A DNA stretch of 64,000 bases from Megalobrama amblycephala (taxonomy: Eukaryota; Chordata; Actinopteri; Cypriniformes; Xenocyprididae): the NCBI RefSeq assembly GCF_018812025.1, contig NC_063052.1, positions 15,064,001-15,128,000 of the forward strand, in the 5' to 3' direction. Shown here one piece after another: positions 1 through 11,089 of this stretch. A program made the translations under genes and the position numbers. The stretch's first letter is position 1. Each line of letters starts with the position of its first letter. The notes below the pieces were generated by a model, which was not told the origin of the DNA, did not search any database, and was given only the letters and a program-made list of their open reading frames with translations.

Positions 1-1152
1 TGGTTTCGTTCCTGAATGAATCAGTGTGTTTGAACAAATCAGTTGATGAATGATTCAATGACTCACTCACAATGACCGTCACTGGTTTCGTTCCTGAATG
101 AATCAGTGTTTTTGAATTAATCGATTGATGAATGATTCAATGACTCTCTCACAATGACAGTCACTGGTTTCACTCCTGAATGAATCAGTGTTTTTTCAGC
201 AAATCGATTGATGAATGATTCAATGACTCACCCACAATGACTGTCACTGGATTTGTTCCTGAATGAATCAGTGTTTTTGAGCAAATCGAATGATGAAAGA
301 TTCAAAGACTCGCTCACAATGACTGTCACTGGTTTAATTCCTGAATGAATCAATGTTTTTGAGCAAATCGAATGATGAATTATTAAATGACTCACAATGA
401 CCGTCACTGGCTTCTTTCCTGAATAAATCAATGTTTTTGAACAAATTGATTGATGAATGATTCAATGACTCACTCACAATGACAGTCACTGGTTTCATTC
501 CTGAATTGAATCAGTGTTTTTTTAGCAAATCGATTGATGAATGATTCAATGACTCACCCACAATGACTGTCAATGGCTTCTTTCCTGAATGAATCAATGT
601 TTTTGAACAAATTGATTGACGATTGATTCAATGACTCACTCACAATGACCATCACTGGCTTCTTTCCTGAATGAATCAATGTTTTTGAACAAATTGATTG
701 ACGATTGATTCAATGACTCACTCACAATGACCATCACTGGCTTCTTTCCTGAATTAATCAATGTTTTTGAACAAATTGATTGATGAATGATTCAATGACT
801 CACTCACAATGACAGTCACTGGTTTAATTCCTGAATGAATCAGTGTTTTTTCAGCAAATCGATTGATGAATGATTCAATGACTCACCCACAATGACTGTC
901 AATGGCTTCTTTCCTGAATGAATCAATGTTTTTGAACAAATTGATTGACGATTGCTTCAATGACTCACTCACAATGACCATCACTGGCTTCTTTCCTGAA
1001 TGAATCAATGTTTTTGAACAAATTGATTGATGAATTATTCAATGACTCACTCACAATGACCATCACTGGTTTCGTTCCTGAATGAATCAGTGTTGAAATA
1101 TATTGAGCAGATGTTTCATTGATTCACTCATAAGACAGTCCTACTGGTTTAA
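1..1152. repeat. ~82-bp minisatellite, block 1 (slc30a8 last introns)
   Basis: About 13 direct copies of a unit of roughly 80-83 bp, visible from the recurring phrase 'tcctgaatgaatcagtgttt' (for example near 10, 92, 174, 257). Each unit also carries 'attcaatgactcactcac' and 'aatgac.gtcactgg'. Copies differ by scattered substitutions and small indels, and the last one (about 1070-1152) is degraded. The block starts before the window edge, so its full length is unknown. It lies upstream of the penultimate slc30a8 exon, hence in an intron. Confidence 0.93.
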
Positions 1153-1436
1153 CAATGTAATCTACAGGGAGATTCACTGAAAAATTAGTTTTTAGAACTT
1201 TTTTTTATTTTAGCTGGGAATAAAGAATGAGAATCTGTCCAAACTACCAGACTGGTAGATTAATTGAAGGCAAATCTTAAATACAGTCTCTATAAATAAA
1301 TATTAGCAGTTTTAATGGCCACTAGGCATTCTGAGAAAGGTCGTTTCATATTTCATGCACTCTTCTCATTAAAACATTTCTTGGAACATGAAGATTTTAA
1401 TTAGAGCTCCTCAGCCTCAGTGTTTCTCCTCCACAG

Positions 1437-1571
1437 GTACGCCGGCTGGTGTGAACTATAACGAGGTGAGAGAGCACCTGCTCCGAGTAAAGGGTGTTAA
1501 AGCTGTGCACAACCTTCACATCTGGGCCCTAACAATGAACCAGGCTGTGCTCTCCGCTCACGTGGCTATAG
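1437..1571 (+). CDS. slc30a8: slc30a8 (ZnT8) penultimate coding exon
   Basis: Exon of a zinc/proton antiporter of the cation diffusion facilitator family. ZnT8 loads zinc into insulin granules of pancreatic beta cells. The exon follows a good acceptor (tctcctccacag) and ends at a GT donor (gtaatg at 1572). It reads, after two bases finishing a Gly codon, TPAGVNYNEVREHLL... to ...NLHIWALTMNQAVLSAHVAI. This is the cytoplasmic C-terminal ferredoxin-like domain, with the family signature LHIWALT. The same domain occurs in ZnT2 and ZnT3, so the ZnT8 assignment rests on the C-terminal tail of the next exon and on linkage to med30 and ext1. Upstream exons lie outside the window. The apparent ATG at 1388 is intronic. 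Confidence 0.93.
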
Positions 1572-1653
1572 GTAATGCTTTTAACTCCGTATGGCTTCTT
1601 TGTGGCATTTGTTTCTGAAATATTCACCAGTCTGTTCATTTTGAACTCCTCAG

Positions 1654-1799
1654 ATGATACCGTAGAGCCACAGGACGTGTTGAGGGAAATGACCCAGGCC
1701 TGTTTCACCTCATACAGTTTCCATTCGGTAACCATTCAACTGGAGCAACAGGCGGACCAAAGGCCTGACTGTAGCCTCTGTCAAGACCCCACAAAGTGA
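1654..1799 (+). CDS. slc30a8: slc30a8 (ZnT8) last coding exon and stop
   Basis: Joined to the previous exon over an 82-nt intron (gtaatg...ctcctcag). The split codon G|AT gives Asp. The exon then encodes 47 residues, DTVEPQDVLREM... to ...CSLCQDPTK, and stops with TGA at 1797-1799. The end of the domain has the beta-strand SFHSVTIQLE. It is followed by a tail with PDC-x-x-C: ZnT8 has a C-terminal Cys-x-x-Cys pair that binds zinc. The tail is closer to ZnT8 than to ZnT2/3, which agrees with the synteny. No AATAAA signal is seen before the second minisatellite block, so the 3' end of the mRNA is not placed. Confidence 0.93.
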
Positions 1800-2189
1800 A
1801 ACACCCAGAGACTAATCCAAAGGCATAAAAGACCCATGAAAGAGACCGTTTGAAAAGGATTATTATCAAAACATAAATGGAGTAGATCGAGTCCATCAAC
1901 ACCCCCAAAGCTTCACAGTCCTAAACCTCTTTTTGGGTTTGACATTTCATTCAGTAACGCTAGGCAGTTTTGATTTTTTATGTTGTTGAATGTTTGATGA
2001 TCACATCAGCTTACATGTGCATAAGCAATGCTTCTATCGCTTGTTTCTGCTTCATCTTCACTTGTTTTTGGATCCGGAGACTCTCTCAGAAGATGCCTAA
2101 CAGCGACCCTACAGTATAACAGAGAACACATGGATTGCTGTAAATTTCTGTCAATTTTTTATGAATCGATACTATTGTGGTGTTTCGTT
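1800..2189. other. slc30a8 3' UTR / downstream sequence
   Basis: No further gene is seen. The first ~180 bases are probably 3' UTR. The segment around 1980-2090 is repeated almost unchanged at 3021-3105, on the far side of minisatellite block 2. Confidence 0.6.
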
Positions 2190-3105
2190 CCTGAAACGTT
2201 CCTGTATTTTTGAGCGAATTGATTGATTAAAGATTCAATAACTCACTCACAATGACTGTCAGTTGTTTCTTTCCTGAATTAATCAGTGTTTTTGAACAAA
2301 TCAATTGATGAATGATTCAATGACTTACTCACAATGACTGTCGCTGGCTTTGTTCTTGAATGAATCAGTGTTTTTGAAGGAATCGATTAATGAATGATTC
2401 AATGACTCACTCACAATAACTGTCGCTGGTTTTGTTCCTGAATGAATCAGTGTTTTTGAGTAAATCGATTGATGAATGATTCAATGACTCACTCACAATA
2501 ACTGTCGCTGGTTTTGTTCCTGAATGAATCAGTGTTTTTGAGTAAATCGATTGATGAATGATTCAATGACTCACTCACATTGACTGTCGCTGGTTTTGTT
2601 CCTGAATGAATCAGTGTTTTTGAGTAAATCGATTGATGAATGATTCAATGACTCACTCACATTGACTGTTACTGGTTTTGTTCCTGAATGAATCAATGTT
2701 TTTGAGCGAATCGATTGATTAAAGATTCAATGACTCACTCACAATGACTGTCACTGGCTTTGTTCCTGAACTAATCAATGTTTTTGAGTAAATCGATTGA
2801 TGAATGATTCAATAACTCACTCACAATGACTGTCACTGGTTTCGTTCTTGAACAAATCAGTGTTTTTTAATGTGTCGATTGATGAATGATTCAATGACTC
2901 ACTCACAATGACTGTCACTGGTTTCGTTCTTGAACGAATCAGTGTTTTTTAATGTGTCAATTGTTTAATGATTCAATGACTCACTCACATTGACGGTCAC
3001 TGGTTTCGTTACTGAGTTTTATCCTGTTGAATGTTTGATGATCAGTTTACATGTGCATAAGCAATGCTTCTATCGCTTGTTTTTGGATCCGGAGACTCTC
3101 ATAAT
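1980..3105. repeat. Flanking direct duplication enclosing minisatellite block 2
   Basis: The phrases 'tgttgaatgtttgatgatca', 'acatgtgcataagcaatgct', 'tctatcgcttgttt' and 'ggatccggagactctc' occur in the same order at about 1981-2086 and again at about 3023-3100. The left copy has an extra ~25 bp. Between them lies the second minisatellite block. This pattern fits a local duplication of about 1 kb that carried the repeat with it. Confidence 0.8.
2190..3012. repeat. ~82-bp minisatellite, block 2 (downstream of slc30a8)
   Basis: About ten direct copies of the same unit as block 1, in the same orientation ('ttcctgaatgaatcagtgtt', 'attcaatgactcactcac'). The blocks sit on either side of the last two slc30a8 exons. 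The two blocks favour different variants: tgactgtcgctggttttg is common only here. Confidence 0.92.
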
Positions 3106-4640
3106 TGTTCTGTCAGGAAAATGACTTGATATGTGCCAAAGGTAACCCACTGAGCCATGCAGGTAAGAAGGTTCTTTAGCCATGAAAATCATTTTAAATA
3201 TAGGCACATTAAATGTAGGCATGTTTATTTTTCTTCATCTGTGTATGTACTGTACTCCCTTAATTAAAGGGATAATTACAGCCAACCAACAGTGTGTTAA
3301 TCTTATTGTTGATCTTAGACTTTGTTTGTTTACCTTCGTTATAATTTCTGAAACACTGAGAGGACTTTTCAGTGTGTTTTTGTTCTCGTTTCCTATTTTT
3401 TGTTGATTTTTTTTAAGCAAAGGTTGAATATGCATTTTCCAGTAACACTTTACAATAAGGTAAACATAGATTTCCTTTGCCACTGTTCTGTAGAGTAGAC
3501 AGTTCTGCAAAAATCTCAGTAACACGATTAGTTTTAACAATATGCAACCATTGTATGTCGAAAATTCATCCAAAACCGTCTAATTTACATGAATTAAAAA
3601 CACACATTTTCAAATTCCAAAGCTTGTAGTAGTCTGATTTACCACAGGTGAGATTTTGCCAGTGCTTCCCTTCATGTACATACAGTACACTATTATTTTT
3701 AAACAAAAATTACTGTAATTTTTTCATGTTCCAGAGATTATAGTGTGGTTCTAGTGGCCACTCTACTCAAATATTAAGTATAAAGGTAGTAGGTAAAACT
3801 AGGTATTGGAACTGCTGTTGCTGGTACAGCACATTTTGTTCATTGATTAAAAAACTGTAAGCAAAAGATTATAGCTTACTCATGTTCTCAAAGTTATAAA
3901 TAAGCAACAGCTTTATTTTAATGATTCAAGTCAAGTTTTTGTTAGGAAGTGCAAATATACAGTGGTAATTTAATTGCAACAAGGACGACAAAGCAGACGT
4001 TTTTGCAGATATATATTTTTAATGTCATGAAGTTTAGCCAAGATAAAAAATATTCTTGACATAGATTCAGATGGTAAATATCATACATCAAGTTATCACC
4101 ATATTTATAATAAAATCATATTTCAAAATATGATATTAATCATATCATATAATAAAATATATTTATTTGTTTCTATTCAATTATTATGGGATCTCATTCA
4201 ATACTTTCAGAAAACTCAAATTAAACATTTTAAAGACAGTATATTTATTGAACAACCGAAAATAGTACAAACTTTGCTAAAGTGGTTGTTTTGAACACAT
4301 ATTAACTTAGACATTATTAAAAACATTATTTTAGTAAATATTTTGTGCCTTTTGCCCCATGCTGGTTTTACAGGCCAACTTCGCCAAGGTTTTTAAACAA
4401 ACAAACCACTTTTATCATTTATTTTCACACAAAATCATTTGCTCCATGATCAGTGTTCAATAAAAACATGTTTTCTGCAATCATATGGTATGGGAGTAGT
4501 GAAAAGTATTTTTTGTATTGCTAGTAAATAGAGTACTTCTCCTTAATTCAGTATACTTACCCAAAAAATGTTGATTTTGTACTTTACTTCCATTCACAGT
4601 ATGAACAGTATGCAGTAAGTAAACTCCTTATATTGGCTTA
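3106..4640. other. AT-rich intergenic sequence, no gene seen
   Basis: Non-repetitive to mildly repetitive AT-rich DNA between slc30a8 and med30. Open frames here are short and have no recognisable protein features. Confidence 0.6.
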
Positions 4641-5583
4641 AAGGGATAGTTCACTCAATAATGAAGTTTATCTGCTTACCCTCAGAGCATCCCAGATGTA
4701 GGTGATTGTATATGCTTTATAAACACACGCTGTATGTCCTACGCCTTCCCTATTCAACTTATGGAACGAACGCGGCGCCAGTTATGTTTTTTCTATAAAA
4801 ACAGAACTGTTATATAAGTATAATATAGTATAAAACAGAACTATTATATAAGTATAATAGGGAAGGTGTAGGACATACAGCGTATGTTTTTTGAAGAATA
4901 CAGAAAGCGGAAACGTGCAAGGCAATCGTTTGTTTATATAAAGCATATACGGTTGTATTTTTGTAGAAAATGACTGATGGTTTCTCTAGATAAGACTCTT
5001 ATTCCTCGTCTGGTATCGTTTAAAGCTCTTTGAAGCTGCACTGAAACTGTAATTTTGACCTTCAACAGTTTGGTGCCCATTGAAGTCCACTATAAGGAGA
5101 ATAATCCTGGAATGTTTTCATCAAAAACCTTCATTTCTTTTCGACCGAAGAAAGAAAGACATGAACATCTTGGATGACATGGAGGTGAGTAAATTATCAG
5201 GAAAATTTTATTTGAAAGTGAACTAATCCTTTAAACTACGCCAGAGCGCGTACACACCTCATGCGCCGGATGCTCAAGGCAGTTGGACATAGTGGTGTAT
5301 TAGAGGTAAAAAATGATATAAATACTGTTCGGTTTCTCGCACAAACCGATCGTTTCGTGTCTTAGGACATCAATGTGTCGTCACGAGCCGCAGGGTTTAA
5401 TTTGGATTTGTCTGTGCATGTTTTTTTGACTCTTATAGATTGTGTTCCCATTGACATGCATTATACGACTGACAGACGGCAACGGTTGGAGTTAAAAATC
5501 ATCATTTGTGTTCTACTGAAGAAAACCCTGGGGGTAAGCAGATAAACATCAAATTTTCATTTTTGGGTGAACTATCCCTTTAG
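4641..5583. mobile_element. MITE-like element with AAAGGGATAGTTCAC ends
   Basis: The left end 'aaagggatagttcactcaat' is answered by 'ttgggtgaactatccctttag' at 5563-5583, an inverted match. Both ends also share 'tttatctgcttaccc' / 'gggtaagcagataaa'. The interior holds a hairpin (the phrase 'tgtcctacgccttccctatt' and its complement) and a sub-repeat at about 4985-5235 that recurs near 39.9 kb and 49.2-49.6 kb. No transposase frame is present, so it is non-autonomous. The superfamily was not determined. Confidence 0.7.
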
Positions 5584-6840
5584 CAAAGCCAAATACTTTT
5601 TAACTATTCAAGCATATTTAGTCTATAGCATTTAATGCAATTACATCAGAAGTAACTGTACTTAAATTACACAAGTAATTCCTTACTTTTCTTTAAAATT
5701 AATTAAATTCCTGCTTTTTCCCCTCAAATAATTGATTATAGTATGCGTATAAAGTGAGATGTTGGCAAAACTCAGCCATTTACTATAGCCTTGTAAAAAT
5801 CATTCAAGTGAATATTGAACCTAAAAATAACTTTACCGCATTCACGTAACCTTAGTCAGGTCCTTTATATAGGCTAATATTAACAGATAGAAGTTTTGAT
5901 TAGAATGATGTAATTGTTAATGTTGAAATTAACATGAACTAAGATGAAGTTTTCAATCTTAATTCCATTGTTGGATGTTTTATTCAAAGAAATGCCCATC
6001 AAACGAGAACTGCTCTCTCTCGCTCTCTTGTTTTCGTTCTCTTTTAAGTGAAAAACTCTATCTCTTTGTAGCTCCAGCTCATCCTAATCCTTTTATAGTC
6101 CACTGGATGAGGGTATAGAAAATCAGGCCAAGCTAATAATCAAAATATACAGAGAAAAGCCTTTTTGAAGTGGGAGTCCCAGTGAATGAGAAGAGTAAAC
6201 AGCAGACTATTGAGTGTAAGTGCATGTTCTCTTCTGAGAGGAACAAGATCAAGACCTGCGTCTCTGAGAGCCACAAATTACCTTAAATTATATGGAATCA
6301 TCTTTTTTTGATATCGAAAAAGGAAATATTAGACAGAGCAGGTCTAAAAACAGACTTGAACTCAAGTGAAATCAATGATCACAGGCAGTCTGATGTTCAA
6401 AGGTCTTATTGATTCTTTTTCAATTGATTTAGTATGAATATCTGTCTTTGTTTTTGTCATGAATCAATCAACTTTCTCTTTAATCTCTAATGTAATGCAC
6501 TGATGGAATTATATAGCCGAAACCTTTACAGTTTCTCTTGTTTATTTAATCCATATCGTATTGAAGAGTAGGTGAAAATGATGTTAGAAATAGTCATAGT
6601 CATGACTATTTCTATATAAATTTTGATTGAACACAAGATGGCGTGCCTCACCTTCAGCTAAAAAGCAAACTAGCATTTCCACTATTTATTTATTTTGTAA
6701 TAATATTTGCCATGTAAGCTCGTAGAATAGTGTTATTTGCATTGAAAACACGTAAAATTCATTTGCAAAACATACTTTTTCGTTAACAAAATCTGTCTTT
6801 GCTAAACACTAAGCCACACACGTGTACAACTGTACACAGT
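5584..6840. other. AT-rich intergenic sequence upstream of med30
   Basis: No coding features. Mostly unique-looking AT-rich sequence leading to the med30 promoter region. Confidence 0.55.
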
Positions 6841-6849
6841 GACTTCTCA

Positions 6850-6910
6850 TGAAATCTCGCGATGGTTGACTCAGACGAGATCACAGCACGGAAGAAATGA
6901 CGTCTTGTCA
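6850..6910 (+). promoter_or_regulatory. Candidate med30 core promoter motifs
   Basis: Within 60 bp there is TCTCGCGA (6855-6862), an ETS-type CGGAAG (6889-6894) and a CRE-like TGACGTCT (6898-6905). This combination is typical of TATA-less housekeeping promoters in vertebrates. It lies about 390 bp upstream of the med30 ATG. A 5' UTR intron is possible (a donor-like AAAAGgtattt follows at about 6930, and an acceptor-like tccttccatcag ends at 7270), but this cannot be settled from sequence alone. Confidence 0.5.
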
Positions 6911-7291
6911 ACAACACTAACATAGTGGAAAAGGTATTTAAACGCTGTTAATGTTGCATATGTTCAGACGAATAACATTTTCTGTGTTTATGTCACATAT
7001 ACGCTATTATCCAGTTCTGTTAGACGTTACATTTGTGATGATAGTATCTTCGTAATAATGTTTTCTTCCATTCAAATAATATGCATGTATGCGTTTTAAT
7101 TACCTTTCGTAGTTTATTGCATTTAATTTACGTTTATGGTTTTATTAGACAATGCTTAAAAATGTGTTGCAAGTGTGTGTGGTTCAGTATTCCACTTAAT
7201 ATCTCTCGTATTAAATCACCATCACGCCACTAAATCTCACTGAATAGCCATCCGTCCATCCTTCCATCAGTGCCTGCATCCCGCTGTCCCC

Positions 7292-7444
7292 ATGACAACC
7301 CCTCCTCTGGCCCCGTTCCCCGGGCAACAGGCTCAGGCAGCTCGGGATGTGAACACAGCCTCACTATGTCGGATCGGACAGGAGACGGTGCAGGACATCG
7401 TCTTACGCACCATGGAGATCTTTCAGCTGCTGAGAAACATGCAG
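7292..7444 (+). CDS. med30: med30 exon 1 (Mediator subunit 30, N-terminus)
   Basis: Full coding sequence is the join of 7292-7444, 7519-7677, 16572-16679 and 43383-43478: 171 residues, close to the 178 of human MED30. MED30 is a metazoan Mediator subunit that helps link activators to RNA polymerase II in the nucleus. This exon starts MTTPPLAPFPGQQAQAARDV and continues NTASLCRIGQETVQDIV...EIFQLLRNMQ, the best-conserved N-terminal helix block. The ATG was chosen because the residues from here on match the family's N-terminus. The donor is CAG|gtgagt at 7445. The open frame starting at 7270 is in another phase and is not the real start. Confidence 0.95.
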
Positions 7445-7518
7445 GTGAGTTCATCCATCCACAGGTGAAGACTGACCCCGCTCTCCACCTGTCTAACGCT
7501 CTCTGTCTCCTCGCTCAG

Positions 7519-7677
7519 CTGCCGAACGGAGTCACCTATCATCCCAACACTCATCAGGACCGGTTGGGGAAACTGCAGGAGCACCTGCGGATGCTCTCCG
7601 TGCTTTTCCGCAAGCTCCGTCTCGTCTACGACAAATGCAATGAGAACTGCGCTGGTCTGGAGCCGATACCTCCCGAG
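7519..7677 (+). CDS. med30: med30 exon 2
   Basis: Follows a 74-nt intron (gtgagt...ctcgctcag), one of the shortest in the window. It encodes 53 residues, LPNGVTYHPNTHQDRLGKL... to ...NENCAGLEPIPPE, in phase 0 at both ends. It contains the conserved LSVLFRKLRLVYDKCNENC block, a helical region of the Mediator head/middle-associated subunit. Donor GAG|gtgaga. Failure to splice intron 1 would give a stop at 7466-7468. Confidence 0.95.
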
Positions 7678-8060
7678 GTGAGATTATACGTTCTCTAGAC
7701 GCTCTAGTTTTAATGAGTTATATTGAGTCATTCCGCTCGGAATTTGGAACTAATCTTTTGTTACATTTAATGCAGATTTGCAGGCAACTTTGCATTAAGC
7801 TGCGCACACACTTAACGATTGTTAGGCCGATTATGAATGTAAATTGATACGATGACTGATCGTGCTCAAACGCGTCCAGTCAGAGCCAGTTGCGTTCAGT
7901 CTGCGATTACAGTCGGTGTTCAAATTCCACGTGTAAGTATATAAATCAGCTCCCGTCGAAGGAAACAATCTGTATGTGTGTTGAGTTCAGTCTTAGAATG
8001 TTTCAGCTAATCGTTAGGTGTGTCCCCGGCTTTAGTGAAACGTTTGCCATTAGAAGATTA

Positions 8061-8205
8061 TTTTTTGGTGTCCCTCAGGGTTCTGTTCTAGGCCCCTTAC
8101 TTTTTTAGCGTTTACAGTATATATTTCCTCTCAAGATCACTCAGGTTTAATGCAGATGATACTCAGATTTATATTCACTCTAAACCTGGTCAAAATGTTA
8201 ATTTT
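8061..8205 (+). mobile_element. LINE reverse-transcriptase remnant
   Basis: Two RT motifs lie close together in med30 intron 2. FFGVPQGSVLGPLLF is encoded at 8061-8105 and runs straight into a TAG. FNADDTQIYI, an (F/Y)xADD catalytic box, starts at 8146 in a different frame. Order and spacing are as in L2/CR1/Rex-type non-LTR retrotransposons. The stop and frameshift show it is dead. Flanking parts of the element are too decayed to delimit. Confidence 0.75.
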
Positions 8206-8304
8206 CTCTCACATTGCATTTCTGAACGCACTTCTTTTTCATATTAGAGATGCTCAGAATCGACGCATTTTTAAACCTAACCTAAAAACTCATTATTGTT
8301 TTAA

Positions 8305-8470
8305 ATAGGGTTGCAAAATTCCGGGAATTTTCAAAACTGGTAACTTTCCATGGGAATTAATGGGAATACATGGGAATGAACGGGTAATATAAGGGAATTA
8401 ACGGGAATTAATGGGAATAAACAGGGAATTTCCAAAATTGCAGGTTAGCCTATAACAGGATACTTAATGT
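8305..8470. repeat. Dispersed repeat with GGGAATTAA runs
   Basis: Recurrent 'gggaatt', 'gggaata' and 'catgggaat' phrases, bounded by 'ttgcaaaattccgggaattt' on the left and 'gggaatttccaaaattgcag' on the right. These are inverted versions of each other, which suggests a small terminal-inverted-repeat element. Class not determined. Confidence 0.5.
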
Positions 8471-10180
8471 AGTTGAAAAAAAAACATCTTGGAGCATAAT
8501 TTTGCTCAAATAAAGCATGCACCATTTTTGTTTTTGCGTTATTGTCGCGTTATCTTGCCCTAAATTCAACATGAGAGATTTTCTTCACACAGACTGAACA
8601 CGTTTTCCCACACCATTTTGATTGACAGGATATAAACAATTGTTTTTAAACAGTGGCCGATAGTGAAAATAATAGCTTTTATCAGTCGATACCGATAATT
8701 GGCCGATACATTGGTGCATCGCTATAAAAAAACATTTAAGTCACAAACAACTGTGTGCCTTTGACTATTGTTGTGGACAGTGCTATCTTTGAGCCAAAAA
8801 GGTTAATAATCACTGGCCTATATAGAATAAAATCGCTTTTTCTAGGCCACTGACATGATTGGAGTATCTCCTGTGTAACCGTGCATAATTTTAAGTACAT
8901 ATTTTAGAAGTATTAATTATATTACGAGGGGTTGATAACTTGAAAGAGTGGCGTTAGAGTGAATATTTAGGAGTGGGTTCATTTGATCTTGTGCATCAGG
9001 GAATTCAGTCCATCCATAACATTATTCCTGCCTGCAAACGGTTTAATTAGTGCACCTCTTGAGCGCTAGCTTTCAGTTTCTACTAGAGGAAACATCCTTG
9101 AATCACATTTCCAACTTCTAGCGATCGAGTCCAGCTGAGATTCCCACTGGTCAAGAGCTCATTGACGTCAGTTAAAGAACAAGCTTTACAAGAGCTTGCA
9201 TGTTTTTCAGATCTTCTCAAGTGCTGGTTTAACGACTTCTATGTGTCCAGAAACATCTGGAATATAAAATAACGTTTAAATCAGGAAGAAAGGATGTACA
9301 GAAGAGGCCAAAAGTGATGTCCGGCCTATAGGAAAGTTGATATTTTCACCCTTTATTATTCAAATATTATTAAAAAAATGTTTTGTAAGCATATTGCATA
9401 GCTGAAACAAGACAAATTGTGTAACATAATTTTTGTCCAGGCTGTCTGTCATACAAAGAACATTATGCAAAAACATAATTTTGCACATGCAAAAATGATG
9501 CACATGCAAAAACAAGAGAGAACCAACAAAATATTAATAACTAATTATGGTGTAGTCAATTTCTGCTTTTTTATGTCAGCTTTTTGTTTTTCTATGCACA
9601 TTTTTTGCATAGTAAAATAAAAACTGTAGCTATAATTTAGTCAGATAAATACCTTAACCAAGTTTAGTGTTTTGTCCTTCCCTCATGTTATTTAAAATAT
9701 TACAAAAATATATATATAAAAAAATTCCTCATATTTTGATGGTTTAATCAAAGTTGTAGGTTCATTAAAAACAAATATCCCCTCCGGACATCACTTTTGG
9801 ACACTGCTGTATATAAAACTAAAACTATTAAAAACATTTCTGTTAATAAAAATAAAGCTGAAATAAAATAAAAATAAATATTAGTTAAACTTAAAATTGA
9901 GAAATGTTGTCTTGGAAATAAAGTTGAAAATAAATAATTAAAAACGTAAAAAAAAAAACGTAAACAAATAGCAACTAATTAAATTAAAAAAGCACATAAT
10001 TACTAAAAATTAAATTAAAATTAACATGAAAACTAAAATAAAAAATATATATAAATATAAAAGCTAATTCAAAATATTAAAACAACTATAATAAAACTAA
10101 AATAGCACTGTTTGCATCATTAATCACCGGTAAATGTGAAACGCATAAAGTGTAGCTGTGATTTAGACATGTAATCATAA
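8471..10180. other. med30 intron 2, AT-rich, no gene seen
   Basis: AT-rich intronic sequence with A/T-rich simple-sequence stretches (about 9830-10090). The small open frame near 9417-9620 has low complexity and no recognisable domain. Confidence 0.55.
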
Positions 10181-10184
10181 ATTT

Positions 10185-10910
10185 GGAGCTCAGGAATTAC
10201 AACTCAAATGTGTACGAGAGCAAATGAATCCCAAAGAGCTGGATCGAATGCACAGCTGGTCTGTAGAGTCGTTTAAGCCAGTCATTCATGCAGTCTCTTT
10301 TCTTTTATCGCTGGAACAAAGTCATTAGATCTGCAGTAGCTTTAACTGGAGGGCATGAACAACAGCTGTGAGAGTTGGAAATTCAGGTTCTTCCTTCTCA
10401 TTAACAGAAGAGCCCCTGTGCTCACAGGGTATTTGTTTTGGCCCGACCTCGTCTGTTTGGATTTCAGGTGTTCTCTTTAGCTCCTGTTGCGCTTTCTCTC
10501 CAAACAGGAAGTGCGATAATGGAGTCAGCGGCATTACCTCATCACCTCGCTAATTAGCTGCAGCGCTCGGTAATGAACAGCTGGCGAAATCCCTCGTGTC
10601 AGCGTTTTCCAACCCAGGCAATCACCGGCTCCCAACGGTGGAATTTCCTGCACACCGAAAAAGAAATAGCCATGTCATTTCATTTACCAGCTCACTTTTT
10701 CCATCCACTTCAGTCCCCTCAAAGTAATCAACCCGAGTGAACCTCACTGAATCATTGTTTTCAGGCAGCTGGCAGAACACATCCATCTTTCAGTGTCTGG
10801 ACCTTGAGTAACGTGTTGTCCGCGTTATATTAACTAGCTGGCTCTTTCTTACTCCGCTTGCTGCTGACAGGTGGACACTTCCTTGGAAACTCCAAACAAA
10901 CTGTGAAGTG
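10185..10910. other. Non-repetitive, possibly conserved intronic block
   Basis: Balanced base composition and no internal repeats, unlike its surroundings. It contains clustered motifs such as CTAATTAGCTGCAG (homeodomain core) and CAGCTG E-boxes, and frames are open on both strands without protein features. I infer a candidate conserved noncoding or enhancer element in med30 intron 2. Only an inter-species alignment would show conservation. Confidence 0.35.
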
Positions 10911-11089
10911 TGAACGCAGACCAAAGACATCTAAACTTCTCAAAGTGGGTTCATCGACCAATCGCCAAAACATTTGCTAAACCAAATTTTCACGGACTAT
11001 AAATTGTGTTTTTATCATCTGAAAGGTGCTGTGATTTATGTTCTGTTATAATGCATTTAACGTCAACGAAGCCTACTTAAAAGTTTTAT

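Noticed and set aside
3235..3573. 112-codon minus-strand frame
   Set aside because: AT-rich intergenic sequence, no domain and no exon-like boundaries.
7270..7698. Single 142-codon frame as the med30 coding sequence
   Set aside because: It reads exon 1 in the wrong phase and passes through intron 1. The spliced reading from ATG 7292 matches MED30.
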